In this document: positions 12,001 through 27,000 of the stretch, one piece after another | How positions within the stretch are numbered: the stretch's first letter is position 1 | Layout: each line of letters opens with the position of its first letter | From: Chitinophaga nivalis | GTDB taxonomy: Bacteria > Bacteroidota > Bacteroidia > Chitinophagales > Chitinophagaceae | Assembly (NCBI RefSeq): GCF_025989125.1 | Contig: NZ_JAPDNR010000001.1 | Coordinates: forward strand, 3,330,301-3,394,300 | DNA: 64,000 nt | Direction of reading: 5' to 3' | Notes under the pieces: generated by a model | What the model was told of the DNA's origin: nothing | Seen by the model: only the letters and a program-made list of their open reading frames with translations | Database searches by the model: none | Made by a program: the position numbers and the translations under genes

Positions 12001-15000
12001 ACAATACCAGCAGCTGATCCGGCAATGGAATGATACAACGGTAAATCATCCGCAGCAAGCTACGGTGCCCGCTTTTTTTGAACAGCAGGTAAACCGCACA
12101 CCGGATAATATCGCACTGGTATCGGGAGAAAGTGTATTGACTTATCGCACACTCAACGAAAAAGCCAATCAACTGGCAGCTTATCTGCGGGCAACATACC
12201 ATATACAGCCCGACGACCTGATTGCACTTTGCCTGGATCGTTCTGAATATATGCTGATAGCCATATTGGCGGTCATGAAAGCAGGAGCAGCCTATGTACC
12301 ACTTGATCCGGCTTATCCGGACGAGCGGATCACCTATATATGGGAAGACACACAGGCGAAGGTTTTACTGACCCATGCCATTCATCAGCCAAGACTGACT
12401 GCGCTGAATGCTGCAAGTGCGGTAGCCGCCATCGATGCAGATGATTTTAATTCGCTGGTCGGTACTTATCCTGCCACGAATATTCCGTTGGAAAGCAGCC
12501 ATACCCACAACCTGGCTTATGTGATCTATACCAGCGGTACTACCGGCAAACCCAAAGGCGTATTGGTAGAACATAAAAGTGTGGTGAACCTCATCCACGA
12601 ACTGATTACTGTACACCGGCTGGATCGTTATGAACACATCGGCATTTATTCCAGCTATGTATTCGATGCCTTTGTGTGTGAAGCGTTTCCCGTATTTTGT
12701 AATGGGAATACCATGTATCTGTATAGTGAACAGCTCCGGACCAGTGTGGACGATCTGCGTGCCTATATCCAACAGAAAAATATAGCCGTTTCCGTTATTC
12801 CGTCTGCCCTGTTGCCCCAGTTCCTGGAACAACCGGTGCCGGCACTTAAAACGATTATCACCGGAGGCGAAAGACTGCCCGACATTGTACCGGGTACCTT
12901 GCTCGCAGAACTGGTGAATGAATATGGCCCTACAGAAGCGACGGTATGTACTTCTTATCATTGTTATGAGCCAGGAGGGCATCAAAGCAGTATCGGGCGT
13001 CCGATTGGTAATATTACCTGTTATGTGTTGGGTAAAGACCTGCAGGTACTCCCGGTAGGCGCCACCGGCGAATTGTATGTTGGTGGAAGTGGTGTTACCA
13101 GAGGATACCTGCATCTGCCGGAGCTGACCGCCGAAAAATTTATTGCCAATCCTTTCCGGAGCGCGGAAGAAACAACCACTGGTCTGAACGGCCGGCTTTA
13201 TAAAACCGGTGACCTGGTACGATACCTGCCAGACGGCACCATGGAGTTCGTAGGCCGTACCGACTTCCAGGTGAAAATCCGTGGATACCGGATCGAACTG
13301 GGAGAGATTGAAAGTAAACTGACGACGCACCCAGCTATCAAACAGGTGGTGGTGCTGACAAGAGAACAAGGTGGTGCAAAATTCCTGGTAGCTTATTATA
13401 TCGCAGAGCAGGTATTACCGCATCCCGACTTATTGGCCTATGCCGCGAGTGTATTGCCGGCATATATGGTACCCGCTGTTTTTGTATACCTGGAACAACT
13501 ACCCCTGACCAGAAATGGGAAACTGGATCGTCAGGCATTACCGGTGCCGGAGCTGGAAACGGCTACAGATGGATATCAGGCGCCCTTAAATGAAACAGAA
13601 GCATTACTATGCAATATATATGCAGAGTTGCTGGATTTAAAAGCAGGAACGGTAGGTACCGGCAGTGATTTCTTTCGCCTGGGTGGCGACAGCATTGTGA
13701 GTATCCGCCTGGTAAGCCGTATCCGCCAGCACTTGCGCGTGGAGATCACCGTAAAGGATGTCTTTAAATACCGGACTATCGCAGCGTTGTACAACCATAT
13801 CGTACAAAAGCAGGCAGCTGGCGCGGTGGCGGCACAGACGGAGCAGGATATTTTAACCGGTACGGTAAACTGGTCGCCGGTACAGCAATGGTACCTGGCA
13901 GATAATGACCTGCAAGGCCGGCAATTGCTATACATCGCTGTACCGGAGCTGGATCACTCCCTGCTGGAACAAAGCCTGCAAAAGCTGATCGCCTACCACG
14001 ATGTACTTCGCCTGGCCTACAAAAAGGATAAGAACGGCTATGAACAATATTATGCCGCGGCGGATGCCACAGGTGACTGGCATATCCATACATTAAACGA
14101 CGTGGAATTATCCGGGAAAAATAACGGGGTGTGGGAAGCCGCTGACAGGTTGTTTAACATCACCTATGTGGCTGCTGAATCACCTGCGGATGCCTACCTG
14201 CAGGTGGCAGCTTATCCACTATTGCTGGACATCCCAAGCTGGAAGATCATTGTGAGAGACTGGCAGCGCATCTACAGTTATCTGTCTGCGCAACCGGGAA
14301 ATACAACAGATATACATGTACATAACATCCTGGGCGCTAAAGGAAGCAGCTACCGGCAATGGGTAAACGCAGTCGGCAGTTATCTCGTGAAGGAGGAATA
14401 TCAGTCCGGCCAGCGGGACCACTGGCATGCAGTCACCGCTGCAGCGACCGCCGGTAATCAACAGCTGGAAGCAATAGCCACAACAACGGTGTTACACACC
14501 CGTATACAGCTGGATGCCCGTTATAGCAAGTTATTACTGGATGAAAATAACAAGATATATCGTACCGCTACAGAAGAGTTGTTGCTAAGTGGTTTGTACC
14601 TGTCGTTATCTGCCTTAACCGGAAGTGTACAGCATCAGGTATTGCTGGCAGGTGATGGCCGTGCGCTGGAAGCAGGAACGCTGCAAAGCAGCCATACAAC
14701 AGGACTTTACACCACTATTTATCCGGTGGAACTGAGCACGGATAAACAGGACTTTGCCACCGTGATCGTTGCTGTGAAGGAGGCGCTCAGAAAAGTACCG
14801 GATCAGGGTATTGGCTTCGGTGCTATATTGCCCCATGCCGGTGATACGCTGCCGCATATCAGTTTTCAATACCTGGGACAGTTCAATAACCGTACAGCGG
14901 AAGAGGCCTCCTGGCAGTTAACAGGAGAAGGCGCCGGTTGGTCGTTACTGCCTGTTAACAATGACCAGCATGTCATTCATATCAACGCGATCGCTGTTGA

Positions 15001-18000
15001 TGGCATCCTGCAGCTGAATATTACAGGCCGGTTATCGGCAGCAGACCTGCAGCAATTTGCAACGGGATTCCGGCAACAGCTGGAAGCTATAGCCGACTAT
15101 TTAAGTACGCAGGAACGCGGATACCTGACTGCTGCCGATGTGAAATACATCGTGTCTGCGGAGCACTTGACTGCGTTGCAGGCTGACCGGGAAATTACCG
15201 GTATTTATCTGGCCAATAGTTTACAACAGGGCTTCATCTATCATGCCCTGAATCAGGGAGATATAGACAGTGCCTATCGGGTACAACACACATGGGACTA
15301 TAATAATCCACTGCAGGTAGATTTACTGGAGCAGGCATGGCAAAAAGCGCAACAGCGCTATAGCACCTTACGGTTGCGGTTTGCATGGGAAGAAGCCCTC
15401 GTACAGATCATAGATAAAACAGGTGCATTAGATTGGCGTTATAGTAATATCGATCATCTTTCTAAAGAGGAACAGGAACAGACGATAGAGCAGATACTGA
15501 CAGCAGACCAGGCGATAGGATACGATCTGGCTGCGGGCAACCTGTTCCGCATTTACCTGATTCGTTTCTCAGCAGAACAATATCGCTGCATCTTCAGCAA
15601 TCACCATGCAATCCTGGATGGATGGAGTATGCCGGTGCTGATGAACTACGTACATACCGTTTATCTGCAGTTGCTGGCAGGGGAACAGCCGGAAGAAATT
15701 ACCACCGATAACTATGCCGCTACACAGTTGTATCTGCAGCAATCTGGTGTAAATCATACGGAATACTGGAATGGATGTCTGGAGGGATTGACGGATAGAG
15801 AGGATCTGAGTGGATTATTAAAACCGGGTAAGCGACAGGTGCAATTGCCTGATTACCGGCACATCATAGCACCGGCCAGCGAGGAGTTGGTAATTAATGC
15901 AACACGTTATACCGCGTTAAAAGCGTTCTGCAGTCAGCATGGACTTACCTTAAATGCAGTGCTGCAATACCTGTGGCATAAGCAGTTAAGTGTGTATGGT
16001 GGTGTCGCCACTACGGTAGTTGGTATGACTGTCGCTGGTCGCAACCTTGCCATAGATGGCATAGAGGAAGCGGTAGGGCTGTACATCAATACCTTGCCGG
16101 TTGTGCTGAAGCATGAGGAAGAGCAGGTGCTGACGAGTATCAGCCGCTTACAGGATCAGATCAATGAGGTGAACAGCCATAGTAATATCGATCTTTCTAA
16201 ATTGCAAAAAGGAGGAGAAAGACTGTTCTCTAGTCTGTTTGTATATGAAAACTATCCGGAGCCGGCTTCCATAGGAGAAGGTCAGTTGCATATCGAATTT
16301 AAACAAGGGATAGGCAAACTGGATTATTCGCTGGCAGTAGTGGTGTATGAATTTCCGGGTGAAGTAGCGCTCCGGCTGGAATATGCAGGTGAGTTATTTA
16401 GTAGCGGGCAGATTAGTCAGTTGTTGACGGGTATGATCACGTTGCTGGATCAGCTGATTGCCCAACCTGCCATCACCAGCCAGGAAATCCGTTACGTGGA
16501 TCAGGCACAATACAACCAGCTGGTGCATGATTGGAATGCAACGGCATCTGCTTATCCGGATCAGGCAACCATTCCCGAACTTTTTGAACAACAGGTGTTA
16601 TTAACACCGCATCATACTGCGCTTGTATATGAAGGCGGAAGCCTGACGTACGAAGAACTGAACATAGCCGCAAATCGCCTGGCAGCTTATCTGAAAGCTA
16701 CTTACGATATTGTACCGGATGATCTGATTGGACTTTGTGTGGATCGTTCGCCAGACATGATCATTGCTACATTGGCGATATTGAAATCCGGTGCAGCCTA
16801 TGTACCGGTAGATCCGGAATACCCGATTGCCAGGATTGCTTTTGTAATGGCGGATGTGAAGCCCCGGGTTATTTTGACCAATGAACGTAACGTATTGCGG
16901 CTGCAATCATGTTCTGATGCAGCTATTGAGGTGCTTGATAGCAGCAGCTTCCGGGAAACGTTAGTCACTACCTGTTCGCCATCAAATCTCACTACGGCAA
17001 CGCAGGCCGATAGCCTGGCCTATGTGATCTATACCAGTGGTACTACCGGCCAACCCAAAGGGGTAATGATAGCACACCAGGGGGTGAACCGGCTGGTTAA
17101 AAATATCAACTATCTGACTATTACTGCGCAGGATGTGCTCTTGCAGTTGTCTACCGTGTCTTTTGATGCGGCTACTTTTGAAATATGGGGCGCTTTGTTA
17201 AATGGAGCTAAACTGGTACTCGTAGCAGAAATAATGGATATCGCAGCAGATCCTGGTAAATTCAGGCAATTGCTGACGACGCATGAAGTAAGTATTCTTT
17301 TTCTGACAAAAGCACTTCTGGATAGCTTCTATCTGGCGGATGACCACATTTTCGATGGCGTGAACATTCTGTTGACCGGTGGGGAAGCGCTGAACAAGAA
17401 GCTGATTGAAAAAATAACGACACAGCCAGAGGGTCCGAAATATGTCTTTAACTGTTACGGGCCTACGGAAAATTCAGCGTATTCCACTACTTATTTGTGT
17501 CTGGAAGAGGCGCATCTGGACTTGTCTACTGTGCCCATCGGCCGCCCGATAGCGAATAGTACTGCTTATATATTATCTGCGGCGCACCAGCTGCTGCCGG
17601 TAGGTGCTATCGGTGAGTTGTATGTAGGAGGCGACGGTGTAGCAAGAGGTTATCTCCGTCAACCGGAACTGACCGCTGCGCGGTTTATCCCGAATCCTTT
17701 CCAGACAGCCGAAGAAAAAGCAACGGGCAGCAATAGCCGTTTGTATAAGAGTGGAGATCTGGTAAGATTCCTGCCAGACGGTAATCTTGAATTTGTTGGC
17801 AGAAATGATCAACAGGTGAAGGTGCGCGGATACCGGATCGAACTGGAAGAAATTGAAAGTAAACTGATCACTTTTGCAGGTATAAAACAAGCCTTGGTAT
17901 TAGCGAGAACACAGGGCGCCGGCAAATACCTGGTAGGATACTATGTGGCAGACAATGCGCTTGAGCACCAGGAGATACTACAGCATCTGAAAGAACAGTT

Positions 18001-21000
18001 ACCGGATTATATGGTGCCGTCTGCGCTGGTATACCTGGAACAATTGCCGGTTACGATCAATGGTAAGCTGGATCGCACCGCTTTGCCTGATCCTGAACTG
18101 CTGGATAATGATACCTATCAGGCGCCGGCCAATGAAACAGAAGCCAGCCTGTGTGGTATTTATGGTGAACTGTTAGGCCTGGATCCTGCCAAAATCAGTA
18201 CCCATGACGACTTTTTCCGGCTGGGAGGCGATAGCATTGTGAGCATTCAGCTGGTAAGCCGTCTGCGGCAACGTTTAGGCATTCAGGTGAGTGTGCGGGA
18301 TATTTTCAAACACCGGACAATTGCCAGCTTATACAGCCAGGTGATTGCCAGTGGTACGACCAGTCAGAAAGTACTGGAGACAGAGCAAGGGGTGTTGACC
18401 GGTTCGGCAGATCTCCTGCCTGTTCAGTCCTGGTTCTTTAATAAACTCTCCCGTGGCTTGTTGCCGGAATATAATCACTGGAACCAGTCTTTCCTGGTGG
18501 TGGTACCAGCACTGGACATAGAACTGCTGCATGCTGCAGTAACGCTGCTGATTAATTATCATGACGTATTGCGTTTCACTTATCAGCAAACAGGAGCGGG
18601 TTATCAACAACATTATGAGGCTGCAGTACCACCATTCCATATCCACCAGTTGGATATCCGGTCTTTGTTGGATAGGGAAGAACTGGATACCGTATTGACG
18701 GAGTGGCAGCGTGGCTTTGATATTTTCGGTACCCGTTTGTGGCAGATAGGATATATCTCCGGTTATGCAGATGGTAGTTCCCGGTTGTACTTTGCCTTGC
18801 ATCATCTCCTCATAGATGCAGTCAGCTGGCGTATACTGAGTGAAGACCTGCAACGTATCTATACACATTTATCAGCACCGGAAAATCCGCCTGCATCAGC
18901 AGCACAGATTTTAGGTGCCAAAGGCAGCAGCTACCGGCAATGGACAGCTGCCATCAAAGGTTACTTATCGGCAGATGAAGCCCGCTTCGCCGCAGAAAAA
19001 TCCCGTTGGGAACAGGTGACGACTGGTATTGCCGCTTATAATACATTACTGGCATCGCTGGCAGATGATACGATCAAAGAAGTATCGTTCTCGCTGGATG
19101 CCGCTACTACGGCATTTTTGCTCCGCGACAGCCATCGGGTATATCATACGGAAATCAATGACCTGTTATTGAGCGCGCTGAGTCAGACGCTGTCTTCTTT
19201 GACAGGCAGCGACCGGCATTATGTGTTGCTGGAAGGACATGGCCGGGAAGAAGTATTCCCGGGTCTGGATGTTACCCATACTGTTGGATGGTTTACCACC
19301 ATGTATCCTGTGATGCTGCCTTCCTACCGGCACGATACCGGTAAGGTGATCACGGCCGTGAAGGAAAGCCTGCGGAGTATTCCCAACAAAGGAATCGGCT
19401 ACGGCGCCCTGTTGGGTTACGTAGATCAGGTGTTGCCGGAAATCAGCTTCAATTACCTGGGACAGCTGGATAATACAGGTACGGATATTGCCCACAACTG
19501 GCATATCAGCGGAGAGCGCAGTGGTACAGCCATGTCTGAGGCGAATAATTTCCATAGTGTGCTTAGCATCAATGGTATGGTAACCAACGGTCAGTTACAC
19601 CTGTATCTGTCCGGCCGGTTGTCGTCTGTTGTGCTGGATGTATTGAGCAGTAATTACCGGCAGTCGCTGGAAGATATGCTGGATTATTTACGGCGGCAGG
19701 AACGTAGCTACCTGACTGTAAGTGATGTGGATCAGGTGGTATCTGCTGCTTACCTGCAGACGTTACAATCAACACGGGAAATAACGGGTGTTTATCTGGC
19801 TAATAGTTTACAGGAAGGATTTATTTATCATGCCTTAAATCAGGGTGAGGTAGATGATGCCTATCGCGTACAGCTGATATGGGATTATCAGGTGGCTTTA
19901 CAGGAACCGCTACTACGCCAGGCCTGGTTATATGCGCAGCAGCAATACAGTAGCCTCCGGTTGCGTTTTTCGTGGGAAGAATCGCTGATACAGGTGATCG
20001 ATAAAACAGGCATACTGAACTGGCAATATGTGGATCTCTCTGCAGTTACAGCAGATGCGCAGGCGGGTGCCATTGCAGAAATACTGTCAACGGATCGTGC
20101 AAGGGTATATGATCTGACAGCCGGCAATTTATTCCGTGTTTACCTCCTTCGGTTGTCTGCCACGCATTATCGCTGTATCCTGAGTAATCACCACGCGATC
20201 CTGGATGGATGGAGTATGACGGTATTGCTGGATTATATACATAGTACCTACCTGCGTTTACAGGAAGGGCACAGCATAGCAGTACATCCAGATGAAAGTT
20301 ATGCAGCGGCCCAGGCTTATCTGCAGTCACACCGGCAAGATCACCGCGCTTACTGGACGGAATATATCAGCCGGTTGGGTGACCGGGAGAATCTGAGTGG
20401 ATTATTACAGATCGATAAACGCCAGGTAGAATTATCAGAGTATCGCCATATATTATCACCTGCTGAGCATACTTTATACATCACAGATGCCCGTTACGCG
20501 GGATTAAAAGCACTGAGCAGAGAACAGGGTGTAACTGTGAATGCGGTATTGCAGTACCTGTGGCATAAGCAATTAAGTGTGTATGGTGGCACGGCTACTA
20601 CGGTAGTAGGGATGACGGTTTCCGGTCGTAACCTGGCCATCGATCACATAGAAGAATCAGTAGGTTTATACATCAATACGTTGCCGGTTATCCTGGAACA
20701 TAAGGACGAGGATATCCTGGCTACTATCCGCCATTTGCAGGATCAGATCAATGAGATGAGTGGCCGTAGTGATATCAGTTTGTCTGGCTTGCAACAGGGA
20801 GAACGGTTATTCAACAGTTTATTCGTGTATGAAAACTATCCGGAATCCAAAGGAGGAGCGGGCGATGCCCTGGGCCTGGCATTGATTGAAGGTATAGAAA
20901 AACTGGACTATCCGCTGGCGGTAACGGCTTATGAAAAAGATGGCCGGATTGTGTTGTGGCTCAGATATGCCGGTGAGTTGTTTGATGCTGCCAGCATAGC

Positions 21001-24000
21001 TGCGTTGCTGAACGGAATCGGTACACTGCTGGATCAGCTGATCAGCCAGCCAGCCATCACCAGCAGAGAGCTCCGCTATGTGGATCAGGCACAGTATCAT
21101 CAATTGGTACATGACTGGAATGCAACAGCCACTGCTTATCCGGACCAGGCAACTATTCCGGAACTTTTTGAACAACAGGTGTTACTGACGCCAGACAATA
21201 TTGCCCTTGTATTCGAAGGTGGAAGTCTGACGTATCATGAACTAAACATGCAGGCAAATCGCCTGGCAGCTTATCTGAAAGCTACCTATGAGATTGTACC
21301 CGATGATCTGATTGCACTTTGTGTGGATCGATCACCCTACATGATCATCGCCACGCTGGCGATATTGAAATCCGGCGCCGCCTACGTACCGGTAGATCCG
21401 GAGTATCCGATTGCCAGGATTGCCTTTGTAATGGCGGATGTAAAGCCTCGGGTAGTACTGACCAATGATCGTAATGTAGGCCGGCTGCAATCATGCAGTG
21501 ACGCAGCCATTGAGGTTATTGATAGCAGTACCTTCCAGGAAACGTTGACCACTACTTATCCGCCGTTGAATCTCAATACGGCAGCACAGGCAGATAACCT
21601 GGCTTATGTGATCTATACCAGCGGTACTACCGGACAGCCCAAAGGGGTGATGGTAGCACACCGAAGTGTGAACCGGCTGGTCAGCAATACCAACTATCAG
21701 GCTATTACTGCGCAGGATGTGTTCTTACAATTGTCGCCGGTATCTTTCGATGCGGCCACCTTTGAAATATGGGGCGCCTTGCTGAATGGGGCCAAACTGG
21801 TACTCGTAGCAGAAATACTGGATATGGCAGCAGATCCTGGTAAATTCAGGCAATTGCTGACCACTCATCACGTGAGTATCCTATGGTTGACAAAAACACT
21901 CTTTGATAGCTTCTATCTGGCAGATGAACACATTTTCGATGGATTGAGCAATCTATTGGTGGGCGGAGAGGTGCTGAACAAAAGGCTGATTGAAAAAATA
22001 ACATTACAGTCGCATGGTCCTAAACATGTCTATAACTGTTACGGCCCTACGGAAAATACCACCTTCTCCACTACTTATCAATGTCTGGAAGAAGCACATC
22101 TGGACTTACATACCCTGCCTATTGGTCGCCCGATAGCAAATAGTACCGCCTATGTTTTATCTGCTACGCAGCAGCTGTTGCCGGTGGGGGCTATCGGAGA
22201 GTTGTATGTGGGAGGCGCCGGTGTGGCAAGAGGTTATCTCCGTCAACCGGAACTGACAGCCGCCCGGTTTATTCCCAATCCTTTCCGGACAGCGGAAGAA
22301 ATAGCGGCAGGCAGGAATGGCCGTTTGTATAAGAGTGGAGATCTGGTGAGATACCTGCCGGATGGTAATATTGAATTTGTAGGTAGAAATGACCATCAGG
22401 TGAAGGTGCGTGGATACCGGATAGAGCTGGAAGAAATTGAAAGTAAACTGATCGCTTTTGCAGGCGTAAAACAAGCGGTGGTATTGGCCAGAACACAGGG
22501 CGCCGGCAAATACCTGGTAGGGTATTATGTGGCAGACAGCGTGCTGGATCACCAGGAGATACTGCAATGCCTGAACGAACAGTTACCGGATTATATGGTA
22601 CCGTCTGCACTGGTACACCTGGAACAATTGCCGGCTACCATCAATGGTAAGCTGGATCGGGCAGCACTGCCTGATCCCCAGCTGCTGGACAAGGATACCT
22701 ATCAGGCGCCGGTCAATGAAACAGAAGCCAGCCTGTGTAATATTTATGGTGAACTGCTGGGCCTGGATCCGGCGAAGATCAGTACACATGACGACTTTTT
22801 CCGGATGGGAGGCGATAGTATCGTGAGCATCCAGCTGGTGAGCCGCCTGCGGCAACGTTTAGGCATTCAGGTGAGTGTACGGGATATATTCAAACACAGA
22901 ACCATTGCCAGCTTATACAGCCAGGTGATCGCCAAAAGCACATCCGGCCGGCAGGTACTGCAGACAGAGCAAGGCGTATTGACAGGCTTATCAGATTTGT
23001 TACCAGTTCAATCCTGGTTCTTTGATAAACTCTCCCGTGGCTTGTTACCGGAATATAACCACTGGAATCAATCTTTCCTGGTGGTAGTACCAGCATTGGA
23101 TATCAATCTGCTGCATACCGCAATAGAATTGTTGATCAGTTATCACGATGCATTAAGGTTCACGTATCAGCAAACAGCAGCGGGTTACGAACAACAGTAT
23201 GCCGCTACCGTGGCGCCGTTCAATATCCATGAACTGGATATCAGGTCTTTGCCTGCGCATGTAGAACTGGCATCGGTATTGACGGAGTGGCAGCGAGACT
23301 TTGATATTTTTGGTACCCGTTTGTGGCAGATCGGCTATCTCTCCGGTTATGCAGATGGCAGTTCCCGTTTATATTTTGCCTGGCATCACCTCCTGATAGA
23401 TGTGGTCAGCTGGCGTATCCTGAGTGAAGACCTGCAACGTATCTATACGTATTTATCCACACAGGAAAATCCGCCTGCATCGGCAGAACAGATTTTAGGT
23501 GCTAAAGGTAGCAGCTATCGTCAATGGACTACCGCCATCAAAGGTTATTTATCGGCAGATGAAACTGCCCTGGCCGCAGAGAAAGCGCGGTGGGAACAGG
23601 TGACGACCGGTATTGCCGCCTATAATGCACAGCTGGCAACGCTGACAGATAATACTGTTAAAGAAATATCTTTCTCGCTGGATACTGCAGCTACGGCGTT
23701 TTTATTGCGCGATAGCCATCAGGTATATCATACAGCAATCAATGACCTGTTACTGAGCGGCCTGAGTCTGGCGCTCTCTTCACTGACAGGCAACGAACAA
23801 CACTATGTATTGCTGGAAGGACACGGCCGGGAAGAGATATTCCCGGGACTGGATATTACCCATACCGTTGGTTGGTTTACCACCTTGTATCCGGTGTTGC
23901 TGCCTTCCAACGGGCAGCATACCGGCGAAGTAATCACGGCGGTGAAGGAAAGCCTGCGAAGTATTCCTAATAAAGGAATCGGCTATGGTGCGCTGTTGGG

Positions 24001-27000
24001 TTATGTAGCGCAGGTGTTACCGGAGATCAGCTTCAACTATCTGGGACAGCTGGATAACACAGGTACAGATGCCGTTAATCACTGGCATATCAGCGGAGAA
24101 TGGAGTGGAACAGCAATGTCCGATGCGAATGAAGATCATAATATACTGACGGTTAACAGTATGGTGACGAACGGCCAGTTACATGTTTATTTATCCGGCC
24201 GCTTGTCAGCAGATGTGCTGGAAGCAGTAAATAATCAATACCGTCAGTCGCTGGCAGATATCCTGCAATATTTACAGCAGCAGGAGCGTAGCTACCTGAC
24301 CGTAAGTGATGTAGATCATATCGTGTCTGCTGCTTACCTGCATGAATTGCAGGCAACCCGGGAGATTGCCGGTGTTTATCTGGCTAATAGTTTACAGGAA
24401 GGATTTATTTATCACGCCTTAAATCAGGGGGATGTAGATGATGCCTATCGTGTACAGTTGGTGTGGGACTATAAGTCGGCCTTGCAGGCGCCTTTGCTGC
24501 GCCAGGCCTGGTTATATGCGCAGGAGAAATACAGTAGCCTTCGCCTGCGTTTTTCATGGGAAGAATCGCTGGTACAGGTGATCGATAAAACAGGCGAGTT
24601 GCACTGGCAATATGAGGATCTGTCGGGAGCTACTACAGATGCGCAGGATTACGCTGTTGCAGAGATCTTATCAACGGACCGGTCGAAAGCGTATGATTTA
24701 TCTGCCGGTAATTTATTCCGTGTGTACCTGCTTCGTTTATCTGCTACCCATTATCGCTGTATCCTGAGTAATCATCATGCGATTCTGGATGGCTGGAGTA
24801 TGCCGGTATTACTGGATTATATACATAGTACCTACCTGCGTTTACAGGATGGGTATAGTATAGCGGTACGCCTGGATGAAAGTTATGCAACAGCCCAGAC
24901 TTATCTGCAATCGCACAGGCAGCATCACAGAGATTACTGGACGGAATATGTTGGCAGGCTGACCGACCGGGAAGACCTGAGTGGGTTACTACGAACAGAT
25001 AAACGCCATGTTGAACTATCGGCATACCGGCATGTACTGTTGCCATTCGAACATACTTTACTGATAACAGGTGCCCGTTACACGGGACTGAAAGCACTGA
25101 GTGCCCAATATGGGCTGACCGTTAACGCCGTGCTGCAATACCTGTGGCATAAGCAGTTAAGCCTTTACGGCGGCACTACCACCACGGTAGTAGGGATGAC
25201 CGTATCCGGGCGTAACCTGGCTATCGATGATATAGAAGAATCGGTAGGTTTATACATCAATACGTTGCCGGTGATCCTGGAACATGAAGACGTGGATATC
25301 CTGGTGACTATCCGGAACCTACAGGATCAGATCAATGAGGTAAGTACCCGCAGCGATATTAGTCTGGCAGGCTTACAGCATGGAGAACGGTTATTCAATA
25401 GCTTGTTCGTATATGAAAATTATCCGGACCCTAAAGGTGCAGCAGGTGATACGTTGGGTATCGAATTTAAAGAGGGTATTGAAAAACTGGACTACCCGCT
25501 GGCGGTAACCGCATATGAAAAATCAGGAGAAATTGTAGTCAAACTGGAATATGCCGGTGATTTATTCGATGCAGACAAAATAAGCCAGATACTGACAGGT
25601 ATTGGTACATTGCTGGACCAGCTGATCAGCCGGCCGGATATCACCAACCGGGAAATCCGTTATCTGGATCAGCCGCAATACAACCAGTTGATAGCGGAAT
25701 GGAATGCTACAACACAACCTTATCAGCATGATCGTACGTTACAGGAGGTATTTGAAGAGCAGGTGAAAAAGACACCGGATCATATTGCCGTAGCACATGG
25801 GGAGATCGCATTAACTTACCGGGAACTGAATACCAGGGCCAATCAATTAGCCAGCTACTTAAAGACCGTTTATCAGGTACAGCCGGATGAATTGATCACC
25901 TTGTGTTTACGACGTTCCGTAGATATGGTGGTGGCAATCCTGGCGGTATGGAAAGCTGGTGGCGCCTACGTGCCCATCGATCCGGAAGCACCGGATGAAC
26001 GTATTGCCTATATCCTGGCAGATACACAGGCGAAGGTGATATTGACAAATGCTGCGGCTGAAACAAGATTAACGCAGTTGAGTCAGACGGCTGCCGTAAC
26101 CGTAATAGATGATGCCCGCCTGGTATTACCTGATGCGCAGACGGTCAGTGATCAGCCGCAGGTAAATACACCGCAGCACCTGGCTTATGTGATCTACACC
26201 AGTGGTACTACCGGTAAACCTAAAGGGGTGATGGTACCACATCAGGGCGTAGTAAACCTGATACAGGATATACATGTACGGTATGGATTTGGAGCGGACG
26301 AAGTGGTGTTGCAACTGGCCAACTATGTATTCGATTCCTCTATAGAACAGATATTGCTCGCCTTATTACATGGGCATAAACTGCTGCTGGTGGATAATCA
26401 TAGCTGGGAGAATGAAAGTGCCTTCCTGCAAACGCTGATCAGTCAGCAGGTGACTTATATTGACGCCACCCCTTCCTTACTGGAAATATTACCGGTAACC
26501 GCTGTTTCTACCTTACGGAGAATCAGTTCCGGTGGAGAACATTTAACGGCAGCATTACTGCATAAAATACGAAGTGCACATTATCGGATTATCAATTCAT
26601 ACGGTCCTACGGAAGCTACCGTTACCGTAGCGGCTAACCTCAATGCCTATACGACAGGAATAGGCCGGCCATTTGCCAACACCACCTTGTATGTGTTGGA
26701 TAAATACCTCGTACCGGTTCCCGTGGGCGCTGCCGGCGAATTGTACATCGGTGGCGATGGTGTGGCAAGGGGATACCTGAATCTGCCGGAGCTGACCAGC
26801 AAAAGCTTTATTGCCAACCCTTTCCAAAGCGAGGAAGAAAAAGCAAATGGATTTAATGGCCGCCTGTATAAAACGGGCGATTTAGTGAGATACCTGCCAG
26901 ACGGCAACCTGGAATTCCTGGGTAGAAACGACTTTCAGCTAAAAATCCGTGGTTACCGCGTAGAACCCGGCGAGATAGAAGCACAGCTGCAACGGTACCC

